From the NCBI GenBank assembly GCA_036429605.1, contig JAVFKD010000004.1, positions 248,001 to 312,000 on the forward strand: 64,000 bases of DNA, given 5' to 3'. This document shows positions 11,722-22,855 of this stretch, piece by piece; position 1 is the stretch's first letter; each line of letters opens with the position of its first letter. The position numbers were made by a program, and so were the translations under genes. The notes beneath the pieces were generated by a model that saw only the letters and a list, made by a program, of their open reading frames with translations, was not told the DNA's origin and searched no databases. Source of the stretch: Cladobotryum mycophilum. Lineage: Eukaryota > Ascomycota > Sordariomycetes > Hypocreales > Hypocreaceae.

Positions 11722-14700
11722 TCACGAAGCCCTCCTACTACTCGTGTACTTGTGAAGTTCGTTAAGAATCTCGCTTCTCTCCGATTGTTTCGCGACATTG
11801 ATAGGAGCAGTTCTCTTCTCGCTCGAGACTTCAGCGTCCGCGCCCTCCTGCAGAAGCACTTTGACGACGGGTAAGTGACCATATTCTACCGCCCAGGACA
11901 AGGCTGTTCGTTCTGCATGGTCGCGGCGATGAAGGTCAACTGACCCAGTTGAGAGTAGGGCTCGAACTACCTGAGGAGAGTTGTTCTGGATGGCCCATGC
12001 TAGTGGTGTCCAATGGTCAATATCCTCATCGTCTACTCCTGGGCATCCATGCTTGAGGAGAGAGCGCAGCGCGTTCAAATGCCCACCTTCGCAGGCCCGT
12101 GATATGGCGTTCCTCCGATCCTTGTCGATGCTTGTTTTGTCCACCTTTTTACTCTGTACAAGAACATCAACAGCATCAGCGCATCCGTCGCCAGCCGCCC
12201 AAGAGAGCGGGGATCTCCCCTTGCTGTCCTTTGCATTAGGATCAACGCCACGTATTTTCAGCAAATACTTGATCATCTCACTCGACCCGTCCCCAGCAGC
12301 CCAGGAGATGGCTGTGCGCCCTGTTTTATCCTGGTGGTTTACATCAACCCCCGGGCATCGGGCCAGCGCCGAGATGAGCGTGGCATACTCTCCCCCACCG
12401 CCCAGAAGAAAGGCGTGGCGCCGGTATTATCTGCGCCATCAAGGTTGCAACCATCACGGCTGAGTAGCTGCTTGACGATGGGGTCGTGACCGTTGGCGCA
12501 AGCAAATGAGAGAGCGGTTCGGCCCGACCGTCCTGGCATGTTTACATCCGTCCTCCTGTCTGCCAATAATGCAAGAACACAGTCCAAGTGACCATTCTCG
12601 GCTGCAACTACCAGCGGTGTTTGACTCTGACGCCCTCCATGAATATTCGGTTCGGCTCCCGCTTCGAGTAAAGTAGACACAATGCGACTATGGCCGAACC
12701 GTGATGCCCAAAACAAGGCCTCATCCATTTTCGCTTGTGGGTGCTCAGATGTATTTAGTATATCCTCCAGCGTCCCGCGCAAGCCGAAAAACGCAGCCAA
12801 GACCATGGGATCAAATTCGACAAGATCCCCATCAATTGGAACCACAGATTCCTCCGTGTAGAATTGTAACCAGTTGCGGCAGCTGCCATTCCCGCCATTC
12901 AAAAGTCGCTTAGCGAGTTCGCTGACCTCTGGGGAGGCAATGTTCTCGCATTGAGAGAAGTGGTGAGCCCAGTTCAGGGCCGCATAGCTGTAGAATTGAT
13001 GTTTGGAAGTAATAGATCGGCATATTGCGGCGTTTTGCTCTCCAGGTTCTTGAAATAAGGTATCAGCGTTAAGGTTGTATGCATCTTCTTCATCTTCACC
13101 ATCACCCGACTTCTCCGAGAATGAATCGTCATCAAGGGCAAAGTTGCCCCATATGGATTCAATCGGCGAGCTTTCTGTAGCATACAAATCTTTAGTGAAA
13201 TCATCGAGCAATAGGTAATAAATACAAGCAGTAGCAGCATGTAATGAGGCCGTTTCCGTGTTAATTGACTGGCCGACATGGAATGCGCTTTGAGAATTGC
13301 CAACACCAAGAAAAAACTCCTTCACCGATTGGTGGACTAGAGACACGGTTGATTCGGAGATCCTCGTCAATGGGCCTAGAATTCCTTGTAGTGTGTGGCT
13401 CATTGCACTCTGACAATCCCTCATAACATCATCAGTAGAAACATGGGAATCGTTAATGGTGAAGGCAATGTTTACTTCGTCCAGCTGCAAAGGTCTTGAG
13501 CTTGCTAGTAAAAGCTTTAAGAGAGACTCGGCATCATTCTGGTGATTGGTGGGAATACTGGATAAGAATTTGAGGTACGTGGTCTCAAGATCTGGAGGAA
13601 TTTTGGAGATTGTGTTCCGCAAATCTTTGAGCGAGGTGAGCAAACTGTTCTCCACTGAAGAGAGCACCATGTGAGTCCAGAGAAATGTCTGGTCAGCCTT
13701 GGAGGATAAGGCTTTTAGAAGATAGTCTTTGGTTTCGGTCGAGTAGTTTCTTCTTAGGGAAATCTCCTCGACTCTGTGCTGTATGAAGCTTTGAAGATCA
13801 GCAGTGTACCCCGGTTGACCATCGTCGATGGATATTTGCGATTGTAGAGACTGGCCGATGCTTAGATACGTGTGACGAAGAAATGGTCGACTTGTGATTA
13901 GGAATTTAATCTGAGCTGTGCTGCGCGATGAACGCTGAGGGCTCGTAATCATCTCGGAAATAGAGTCGAGAAGCTGGTGGCAGGTAATCCTCTCGCACTC
14001 ATCCAAGGCATCAAGGATGACATACAGGAGCCCGCACTTTGGATCCTTGGCTATGCTGCTGAAGATACTCCAGAGTGATGAGAAGGATTGTATGATGCTA
14101 GGGCCTTGCAGCTCAAACGCTTTCCGCACGTATTGGATCAGTGAGCGGTGGCGATGAATAATCTGGAAAATGAGCCCGATGAGAATTGCCTTTGCGTCTT
14201 TTTGCTTGTTGACTTTATCGTCGCAAAAGTATATGAGAACATGCTGAGGCGTTTGAGCGGTGCGAGCTTGTTCAAAATGCTGGGCCAGAGACAAGGACAA
14301 GATCGTCTTGCCGCAGCCTGCATGGCCTGTCAACCACAGCACCGCACTACTGGCCTTTTCAATCCATGATACGAAGAGCGGATGGTTACGAATCCATATA
14401 CAGGTTCCGGTAATTGGCTTTGGGAGTAACCGCCTGTATTCTGACACATCGAAAGCATTGAATAGCATCATGCACATTTTTTCGATTTCACTAAGAGCTT
14501 TGAGATAGTTAATTATTTGGTATTCCAAGTCTCACGTATCGACAGGACTGACTTCTCTGGGATGAATGTGTACTCGTGCGCTTCAGCGTTTGTGTGACCT
14601 CTAGCGACTGGTTGGCGATCCTCCTCAATGCCCTGGATACGGCCATGTAGCTCGACGTTTCCCCACTGAAGCGACAGACGCCCTTGTGATTTTCATACAG

Positions 14701-15754
14701 AGGGATTACATCTTCATCAGGTATCCCCAAGATGGAAGACGCGCGATTAACAACCTGAATGAAGACGGGTGGCCCGTTAGCATTTGCCACGTAAAGAGGC
14801 AAGAAAGAGGAAGGGGAGGGGGGGGGTAGGACGGCTCAGGCTCTCACTAAAGTCGAAAGAGGAGGAGTAGGCTCAGTCTCGTAAAAGGAAACCACAGCAA
14901 TATTGCGGAACCTGTTTCGAGCTGACAGAAGCAACTCCTGTAGTACACTGGAATCCCGGGTGAGGTGATCAAGTAGACCGGTTCTCACCGTTCTCGACAG
15001 CACGCCGCCGGTCGATGTTGCGGCGCAGATGTTGACGATGGTTCCCAGGATGCTACCAAGATTTGCGGTATCGCTGCCTCTATGAGGTGTTCCCAAGAAG
15101 ACAATGCCAATGATGGATCTGAGCACTTGACTATAGAGATTGTCATCTTGATGAGCAAGCACCAATGCCTACCACGAGTTAGAGTGCAGTGCGCAAGAGT
15201 TCTAGAACTACAAACCTGTTTACAAACAATGCCGCCCAGACTGTGGCATACAAAAATAACAGGTCGGGCACTCTGGCCGGGATGTTAGAACGATGAGGCA
15301 GATACCATGGACAGGCATCGACGGCAGTGGTAGAGGTAGGCAACATTACAGTCTTTGAATCATCATGGAGATCTCTTATAGAGCTCAAAAGTGCCCGCGA
15401 ATACTCTTGCACTTGCGCAACTAAGGCATTGGAAAAGACTTTGGAGGGATACCCGTAGGTGTAGACCCTGCATCCGGGCAGAAACTTGGGGAGGAGATCC
15501 CTCAGCCATAGCGTCCCATTCGCATGGCGCCAGGTGCCAAAAGCATCACCGGCCAGACCGTGAACCGCGATAATGTCTACCGGGTACTGTCTAAGCTCAT
15601 TCGAATCAGGTTCAGCCGAAGCCAAAAGGAACAAGCCGTATTTCTCGGGGCGGGAATCAGCTTTTTTGTCGGATTGGGAGGAATTCTCGGACTTTTCAGC
15701 AGCAGCAGCAGAATCGTGCCGCTTAAAGACCTTCTTCTTGAGCCGCTGGAGCAT
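11722..15754 (-). CDS. NLR-like protein: alpha/beta hydrolase - NACHT - ankyrin repeats (frame break in the repeats)
   Basis: Fungal STAND/NLR architecture. Exons 15754-15350, 15272-15216, 15168-14848 and from 14754 encode an alpha/beta-hydrolase domain: IIAVHGLAGDAFGTW, then the nucleophile elbow CHSLGG (GxSxG-like) and GTPHRG. The linker at about 14510-14650 changes frame and its splicing is unresolved. The frame 14528-12339 carries the NACHT ATPase: P-loop GHAGCGKT and Walker B YVILDALDE. It is followed by acidic and helical segments and ankyrin repeats (for example RTALSFACANGHDPIVKQLL). At a five-base run (12392-12396; GGGGG on the coding strand) the repeat frame is lost. It continues one base off through further ankyrin units to the TGA at 11722. 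A 68-bp GT-AG intron could bypass this in frame but would delete most of one repeat. Such proteins are thought to act in nonself recognition and regulated cell death. Confidence 0.8.
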
Positions 15755-16394
15755 TGTAATAATTTGTAAATAGCTCCCTGCATTGGCCCCAACGAACCTC
15801 TCTAGCAGTGCTACTAAAGAGGGGGTACGTTAGTGAGACAAGGGATTGTAAGCAAAGACATGTTCTGCATGAATGAATCTCACCAGATCGTTTGGCTAGA
15901 GGAATCCGTTTTGCACACCGCTTGATATTACTGTTACTGTTTGTACATATGTAGGTGTACGGGGCGTTGCCGCTGAGTGGGCTGGTCAGCTGCGTCCACC
16001 AGCCAGTAAAGCTCTCTGCCTGCCAGCGATAGCGATGGCTGAAGGATCAAGTGAATCACGCTTTTGGCTGGATAGTAAATTAATGCATGGGTGCTGTCCT
16101 ACACAAGCCCGTGCAGTAAATTTATTGCGTTGATGTGTTAATCTCCCAGCCACTACACAATGCCGACCAGGGAAGCATAGTAGATAAGAGAAAACATTCA
16201 CCTGCTCGACATGTCTAGAGACAGTACGGCGACAGGCAAGCCAGATAGATGAGAGACGCCATGGAGCCGATTTTGCAAAAGTTGAGCATCACCTTTGAGC
16301 GCACTAGGACGATAAACTATTGGACCTAAATTAATGATAGAAAGAATACTTCACACGCACCATGCTCCCGATGACCCCCCCCCCAGGTATTCCA
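15755..16394. other. Intergenic, promoter of the NLR gene
   Basis: No supported gene. The stretch holds the upstream region of the NLR gene and the 3' flank of the GH25 gene. A long C tract lies at about 16373-16384. Confidence 0.4.
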
Positions 16395-17190
16395 CTACAG
16401 AGTCGATTCCGTCCCATTATAATCCCCCTCGGAAACCAAAACCCCATCAACAAGTCTCTGGAGCGCTATAATGTTCCCATTGAAGAGGTCCGCGAGGCCA
16501 GAGTAACGTGACTTGTCCGAGTATTGCCAAATCTCGTGGTGGCCCCATCCCGCTGGAAGTATTCCAACAACATCGTTGAATTTGGAGATGACAAGAGGCA
16601 GATGGCCAAAACCCGCGTGGTTGCCCGTGCACCTGAGCCACCACTTGAGTGTGCAGAAAATCATTGGGTACCGGCCGGTATAAGTTTGGTATGCCAGGAC
16701 GAAGTCATTGATCCAAGCGACCATTGCAATATGAGAGAGGCCGTAGCAATAGTTGCGCCCGTTAGGGTTCCTCTCAAGGGCAAGCATGCCTGGAAGCGTT
16801 TTTCCGTCGGCAGTCCAGCGTCCTCCATGGTTCACGAAGAATTCAGCTTGAGTACTGCCGCTGGACGCATTGGGGCGTGCGAAGTGGTATGCGCCGCGGA
16901 TCAATCCAGCCTTTACAGCTCCAGTGTAGTGAATGTTGAACCTTTTGTCAATCTTGGTCGGGCCCTCGGTGGCCTAATTGCTGTTAGTGATATACGACGC
17001 CTACATTGCGCGAGCTTCTGGCGAGATCATCTAATACCTTGACGATAACGAACTCGGCGCCTGCAGCCTTGCAGGCCTGGAAGTCAACTCGTTCTTGGTA
17101 AACTGAAATATCGAACCCTTTGACTCTATCATCTGGCAGGGAGGCAGAGACTACCGCTAGCCCGGCGACGAAGGTGAATATGAGCCTCAT
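16395..17190 (-). CDS. Secreted GH25 lysozyme (Chalaropsis type) with altered active site
   Basis: Two exons (17190-17038, 16973-16395) with a 64-bp intron give 243 residues, with a signal peptide at residues 1-17. GH25 muramidases cleave the beta-1,4 bond between N-acetylmuramic acid and N-acetylglucosamine; fungal forms are secreted against bacteria. The opening strand GFDISVYQ keeps the first catalytic Asp (residue 27). IRGAYHFARP, YCYGLS and EIWQYSD are typical. The central DxE motif reads LALER: the Asp position is Ala116 while Glu118 is kept. The usual YTxxxWW strand is MIFCTLKWW. Other GH25 residues and the CTGN block are intact. The protein may be weak, changed in substrate, or a binding derivative. 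The open frame and clean splice sites argue against decay. Confidence 0.85.
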
Positions 17191-19610
17191 TTTCAGTCAA
17201 GCAAAGACTATATCGTTAGAAGCAGTTCCCTGTGCTCATCTTGCGATTGAGGCCAGGTATTCATGGAGGTCTTCATATAGCCTTTCACAGCGGCGGATTC
17301 TAATGATCACAACACCAATAAACTTTGCTAGGCCCTATTAGATAGCCAAGCAGGAGAAAATTACATTTCCGCTAGGTTCCTGGCGGACGGCTTGGTATCT
17401 ATATCCAATTTCGGGCATTGATCTTGTTGCCCTTGTTGCCCACGGTTCCCACGATTCCTTGTGTCTCCCGCGGTTACCTCTGCTTCCCATAATTACTTGT
17501 GTAGCCCCGTTTGCCCTTGCTGCCCTTGATTCCCCTTCCTCTAGTCTCCGGCTATTTTCTTGGAGATTTAACTTTGCTTTGTCGCTCCATCTCCCAAGTG
17601 CGCTTCTGGGACTTCGAAATCACGCATCACCTATGATCATCTTTGACGAGTCGAAACTGGATGCAGTGTTTATTTACTACACTCATCTTGCAGAGACCTT
17701 ATTCACGCTATGGATTTATGTTTATATCCATGACACAAGACTCAATACTATATTCCTCCAAGGGCGCCTAAACTTCAGACTACTGCTCCTATCTTTTGAA
17801 GTTTAAAACTGTTCCACATGCTGTGCCACTAATCCCCATGAATTAGATGACTCATTCTTCATTCCCCTAATGCGCATTAATGATATGAAGATTAAGAATA
17901 CTTGCTGTACTGGAAGAGAGGCGGGCCGAAAGCTGCCTTCATCCGTTCCCCTTCTTATTTGTATTGACACATATTCGTAGTCACTCTTATTTCTTTTTAA
18001 AAAAAATTGGAAGGATATCCGGAAGGCACTCGAAATTGAAGACATCCTTGACATATCACTCAAATTTAACAAATAGCCATGTTGGTGATATGACGACTTG
18101 GATCCCAAAGGAGTATGGGTATGGCGCTGCGAACAAACGAGGCCAGAATCTGGCCGATTGCTTAGATCTTGCCACCAAGGGTAATGTGAAGAAGAGATCA
18201 TAGAACAGAGACCTAATGAAAAATATCTCAGGAATCAAGGGAATCTGATGCTTACATATGTGATGCTGCCTGAGAGCCAAATCGGGGTAACAAACCACTG
18301 AGGGGGAAAGACAGAGAGAGCCCAATGGCCGACCTTTCAGCCAATATAAAAGCCGTATGCAAATAAATCCCTTGTGTCTGGCAAATTGCTCTTCTGTGCA
18401 AACATGGAGAACGCCTCGAGCTGCAACGCGATCGGGGAGCCTTTTGCAAAGCAGAAGAGGGCTGGCTGACTGCGGTCAGGCGGAAACTATGCGATCTGCA
18501 TCAATTGTACGACTTGTGATGCTTGTTGGGACGTAAGAATCAGTAGGTGTCGTCAACTACATGAAGCACATGTGCGTTGAGCCAGCTGTCGCAATGGTGC
18601 TTAGTGACACATTGAGGTCGCTTCTTGGGCTTCTTTAATACCCTCGGAAGGTCTAAAGGGTCTGCTATAGTTTATACAAGCTTTCTATCAATTCGAGATC
18701 AAAGTGGTACAAAGAAAGCCAAGGTTGATCCAGTGGGACGTGGAGTTTGCTTCGATGTCGTGGCAGAGATGGGGTGGCCCGCGAGAATAATCGTAGGCTC
18801 TGACATTGCATTATGGGATGGCAATGAGAGCCATAGCGTTTTAAGAGAACTGCTCCCGGGTCTGCAACTTCATATACTCGAGTTGAAAACAATAAACATT
18901 GTGTATGAACTCCGAGTCCAAGATTGGGTCATGTCGCATAGCTTCCCGCATAGCTTCCATGTCTTGCCCGCCGCGTTTGTGGTTGCGAGACAGCCAACGA
19001 ACGATGATCAAAGTTCTCACACGAGCAATAATCAGAGTCTGTGCTCATTTTAATAAGAGGAACATAGCGTCACTGGTTAGTAGACTAAATCTTGGCGTCC
19101 GAGCTGGGTCGTGATACTACAAATCGCAGCCAACATCACCATGTGAATTCATCCAACAGCTCGGTATTGCATTTTTGGATTGAACTCTTATGGCTATATC
19201 ACTGAAATGGCTCTTGATAGGATTGATAACTACACTTACTGGTAATCACAACATGCAATCTTCTGCTGCTAATAATGAGAATCGCCTGGATGATGATCCA
19301 CCATACAAGAAAGCCATTGCCCAATGAAAATGCCCAATTGGTCTCAAACATCTGGTGGGCATCCGACGCCAACCTGGCTTAGGAAGGACAGCTGGTGAGA
19401 CATCTTAAACCGGCTGGGCAACCAAGGTGATCGTCCCGTAAACACCGCGAAGCTCTACTGAAGCAGCTTGACGCATTGATCCAAGATGGGTCTGACGGTC
19501 CTTCTGTAAAACTTGGCGCAGAAATTTAAGAATAGAACTTTCTGCTGCTCTTTCTGCTTCCCTTTCCCATTGCCGGTGATCTCCTCCATCTGTAGATATC
19601 TGTCGCAAAG
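17191..19610. other. 2.4-kb stretch without a supported gene
   Basis: Small frames occur on both strands (for example 18625-19053 plus) but none shows a domain or plausible exon pairing. On the minus strand at about 17400-17540 a short run reads as Gly-x-x with Lys (GIKGSKGKRG), collagen-like, and is soon interrupted. A TATAAAAG at about 18344 on the plus strand has no clear gene behind it. Confidence 0.4.
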
Positions 19611-20802
19611 ATGCATTTCCCAAACTTGCTTGCTGGAGCGGCACTGCTCCTTGCGTCGTCTGCGCAGGCCATCAATATTTTGATGAGCAACGACGACAGC
19701 TTCGGATCAGGTAACCTACGAGAAACTTACCGTCTACTCAAGGATGCTGGTCATAATGGTTTGTCCACCTACTCTCTCTCTCTCTCGCTGAGCTAGGCGT
19801 GTGTTTTGTTTGAATGCGACAGACAAAGCTGACAGTGCACTCACAACAGTCTACATTGTCGCGCCTGCATTCTGGCAGAGCGGCCAAGGTGGTCGATCTG
19901 ACTTTACGACGGAAGCAAACTTAACGACCCCGTCCATCTACGACCTGATTCCTGCCGGCGCCCCTTCGGTATGCCTTTGCTGATTCCGACCGAAAACCCA
20001 CGAAGGCCTCCTGTTCGCTGACACTAGATGATTTCCGCAGATCGGCACTGATCCCCACGATAGCCACATCTGGTATTACAACGGCACACCCGCGGCCTGC
20101 ATCTTTGTGGCCCTCGACTATGTGTTGCCTCGATTTGGCGATTTCAAGGTGCCAGACCTTGTGTTAACAGGCCCCAACTTTGGCACCAACCTTGGCCCAT
20201 TCGTCTGGACTTTGGCCGGTACGGCTGGCGCTGCGTAAGTTTACCCTTGGTAGAATGCACAGACTCTACATCTTCAATCGCTGACTAGATGCGCCATCAG
20301 TTATTCCTCCACGCACCGTAGCATCCCAGCCATCGCATTCTCCGCAACGAACAATGAGACTCCCTACTTTGAGATCAAGAACGAAACGAACCCCGCTACA
20401 TATGCCGCCAAGCTCGCCACCAAGATTGTGCAGCACTTTGTCGACAGCACACCCAAGGGCGCCCCCATCCTGCCTCTTGGTTACGGCATGAACATCAACT
20501 TCCCGGTGTTGAATGGCGTCGTCGAGCCCCCCATCGTACACACACGCATGACGGGCAATGCTGAAGTCAACGAGGCCGTCTGGCATGCCGACAAGGGTGT
20601 CTTTACCTGGGGCAACCTCCGACCGTACGCTGCCGGCATAAACGCCTGTATCAACGGTGACTGTTCGTTGCCAGGTGAGACGTATGCGCAGGCGAATGGC
20701 GCAGTGACTATTTCCATCTATACCGTTGACTACGATGCGCCAAACTCGGAGTATACCAAGAGCATCACCGAGCGCATTAAGCCGCTGACAAAGAGGAGAT
20801 AA
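19611..20802 (+). CDS. Secreted SurE-type 5'-nucleotidase / acid phosphatase
   Basis: Four exons (19611-19758, 19850-19968, 20041-20234, 20301-20802) join in frame to 320 residues. A signal peptide MHFPNLLAGAALLLASSAQA precedes INILMSNDDSFGSG. That holds the NDD metal-binding pair of the SurE fold, a divalent-metal phosphomonoesterase acting on nucleotides and other phosphates. Later blocks VYIVAPAFWQSGQGG, PDLVLTGPNFGTNLG and INFPVL are SurE hallmarks. Fungal secreted SurE proteins are often annotated as acid phosphatases. Introns are 66-91 bp; the first contains a CT microsatellite. The tail ends in a basic KRR. Family assignment is sure, physiological substrate unknown. Confidence 0.9.
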
Positions 20803-21368
20803 TTCGAGGGAACGGTTACAGGATGCAGCAATGAGTTTATGAGAGATAAGAGTAAATAACAAAATAGACGTCCAAGGGTACTGAAAGGAGCCTTTGATCT
20901 GATAAAGTAAATATTGCATCTCATCTTTGAAAATGTTCGTCATGCAAGTGCAGAGCCATGTATGATTGCAGAGAACCTTGAAGAGATGCGTTTTGAAGTC
21001 GGCAACTTGGACAGTGTGTGCACTGGATACCCAGCTACTTCAAGCACGGCCTGCTTAGCATCCTCTCGGCTACTCCAGCGCCAGAAGCGACTAAGTAACC
21101 GAAACATCTCGTCTTTCGATGGCACTGTTCCAAGAGGCATTGAATAAGGAGAGAGATGATCATATCTCCATATTGGCAGCATTTTCCCCAATTCGGACCC
21201 CTCTAGTTGTTCAGTAATGGATTTGAGTGGAACATGTGTTCGTTTTGTACCATCTCTCATCTCTCATCCGCATCTATGCCAGGTTCTCTATTCCATTCCA
21301 TTAGTCTGACCCATCCTTCGACCTTGCAACATCTATGTCTACAGTAGCATCATAGCTATTTTTTCACA
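20803..21368. other. Intergenic with one unassigned minus-strand frame
   Basis: A 106-codon minus-strand frame at 20940-21260 has no recognisable domain. It may be real or random. Otherwise this is the 3' flank of the SurE gene and the promoter of the hydratase gene. Confidence 0.35.
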
Positions 21369-22513
21369 ATGGCCATCATGAGAATCTCGTCCCGTCAGAT
21401 AGGCCCTCGCGCGCAGCTGCTTGCACAGTCTCACCGTTGCGCTTCCACGACGGCTCGACCCCGCCTCAAGAATGCGTCCGAGGCGGCTTCATACATGATG
21501 GACAAATTCGCAGGCAAAACCATCATTCGCAACGAAGATATTGATAGGAATCAGCTGCGAAAATTAGCATTAACACTCAACCGACCAATTTCTCCAGCAG
21601 ACGACTCTCGATCAGAGCTTTTCACGTTCACTACTGTTCCACCCGGTTATCACCTCGTCTATTTCACGCCGGAAGATATCGAGTCGGGGCTTGGTCCTGA
21701 TGGGAGTGACCAAACATTCAATGCTCTGGCCCCGTTTACGAGGAGGATGTGGGCGGGTGGTAAAATGGTATTTGACCCTAAGCATCCACTCCAAACAGAT
21801 CTTCCTGCCGAGGAACATACCAAACTGGTCAACGCGATCGCAAAGACGAACAAGGCCGGAGAAGAGATGGTGCTTGTGGAAGTGGAAAAGAAGTTTTATC
21901 GCAAGGGACAGCTGTCCGTAATTGACCAACGATCATGGATGTTTCGGCCAAGTCTTGAGACTGGAGTTATCCGTAAGATGAGACCTAATGAGGGCGATGT
22001 TTTAGCACCTTCATCATGGAAAGAAATCAGTGTCGAAAATAGTGGTCAGTATTACCGGATGATTGTTGGCTTTGTAGGCCCTGGGTACTAACAGCCCCGT
22101 TCAATACCACAGCTTACCCTGTCTGGCAATTATCCTGGTCACCAGTTGGGTTATTCCGCTTCTCAGCTCTGACGTTTAATGGCCACAAGATCCATTATAA
22201 TGAAGACTGGACTCGCACCGCAGAGGGGCATCCAAACGCAGTCGTTCACGGGCCACTGAACTTGATAAACCTGCTGGACTACTGGCGGAATGTCCACGGT
22301 TGTGACAAATTTGGCCGTCAGGGTGGTGGTCCTAGAGAAATCAGGTACCGCGCCATCTCACCAGTCTATGCGGGAGAGAAATATCAAATTCGCACGGGTG
22401 AGATTACGGGCTCGTATCCCGATCGGACATTTGAAGTGTTTGCGGAGAGGGATGGTGTTGCCGTGATGAAGGCGTACATTTTAGAAGCTGTGCATGACAT
22501 CGATAGTCTCTAA
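21369..22513 (+). CDS. MaoC/HTD2-like acyl-CoA hydratase, probably mitochondrial
   Basis: Two exons (21369-22044, 22113-22513) with a 68-bp intron carrying a TACTAAC branch site give 358 residues. The first about 30 residues are rich in Arg, Ser and Ala without acids (SSRQIGPRAQLLAQSHRCAS), a mitochondrial presequence. Exon 2 has the hot-dog hydratase segment FRFSALTFNGHKIHYNEDW and HGPLN. That matches the double hot-dog FAS1-like/HTD2 and mesaconyl-C4-CoA or itaconyl-CoA hydratase group. Members hydrate enoyl-CoA thioesters, either in mitochondrial fatty-acid synthesis or in itaconate/mesaconate breakdown. The succinyl-CoA-ligase-like beta subunit gene starts 340 bp downstream on the same strand, favouring the dicarboxylate role (inference). 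Either in-frame ATG at the N-terminus could serve. Confidence 0.82.
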
Positions 22514-22855
22514 TGCGCGGAACGGCTGTAAAATAAAGGCATTCGACCACGTCTACAGCTATAAGATCAAACGGTTGTCATGGTTGTCATGGCTTCTAGG
22601 TTATTTGTGTTATTCTAGGTGTTGCCCTGTCTTGAGCTCTACCGGGTGACATTCCGCGCGTTGACTGAGGATGGGCATCCTCCAAATCGGCTACTAGATT
22701 TATCCTCACATCTACCACATCAGCTGCTTCAATTGAAAATATTGCCCCCGAGTCGCAATACTGTTACGCCTAGTCTCTATTTTATCAGTATCCAATAGTA
22801 TTTCCTAGCTTGCTACATTCTCAAGCCCACACTCTTATACTCCTTGATTATCACA
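22514..22855 (+). other. Intergenic, promoter of the ligase beta gene
   Basis: A 340-bp gap between two genes on the same strand. It carries the hydratase 3' end and the next promoter. No further gene is seen. Confidence 0.4.

Noticed and set aside
12339..12406. 68-bp intron (on coding strand) as the cause of the NLR frame change
   Set aside because: Splicing in frame is possible but would remove most of one ankyrin repeat that is intact in the neighbouring frame; a one-base slip explains more.
17459..17806. 115-codon plus-strand frame
   Set aside because: Low complexity Leu/Pro-rich text, antisense to the collagen-like run, no homology recognised.
18625..19053. 142-codon plus-strand frame
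   Set aside because: No family features, no signal or exon partner; kept as unassigned.
20940..21260. 106-codon minus-strand frame
   Set aside because: No domain; lies within a promoter between two plus-strand genes. Status unclear, not called.
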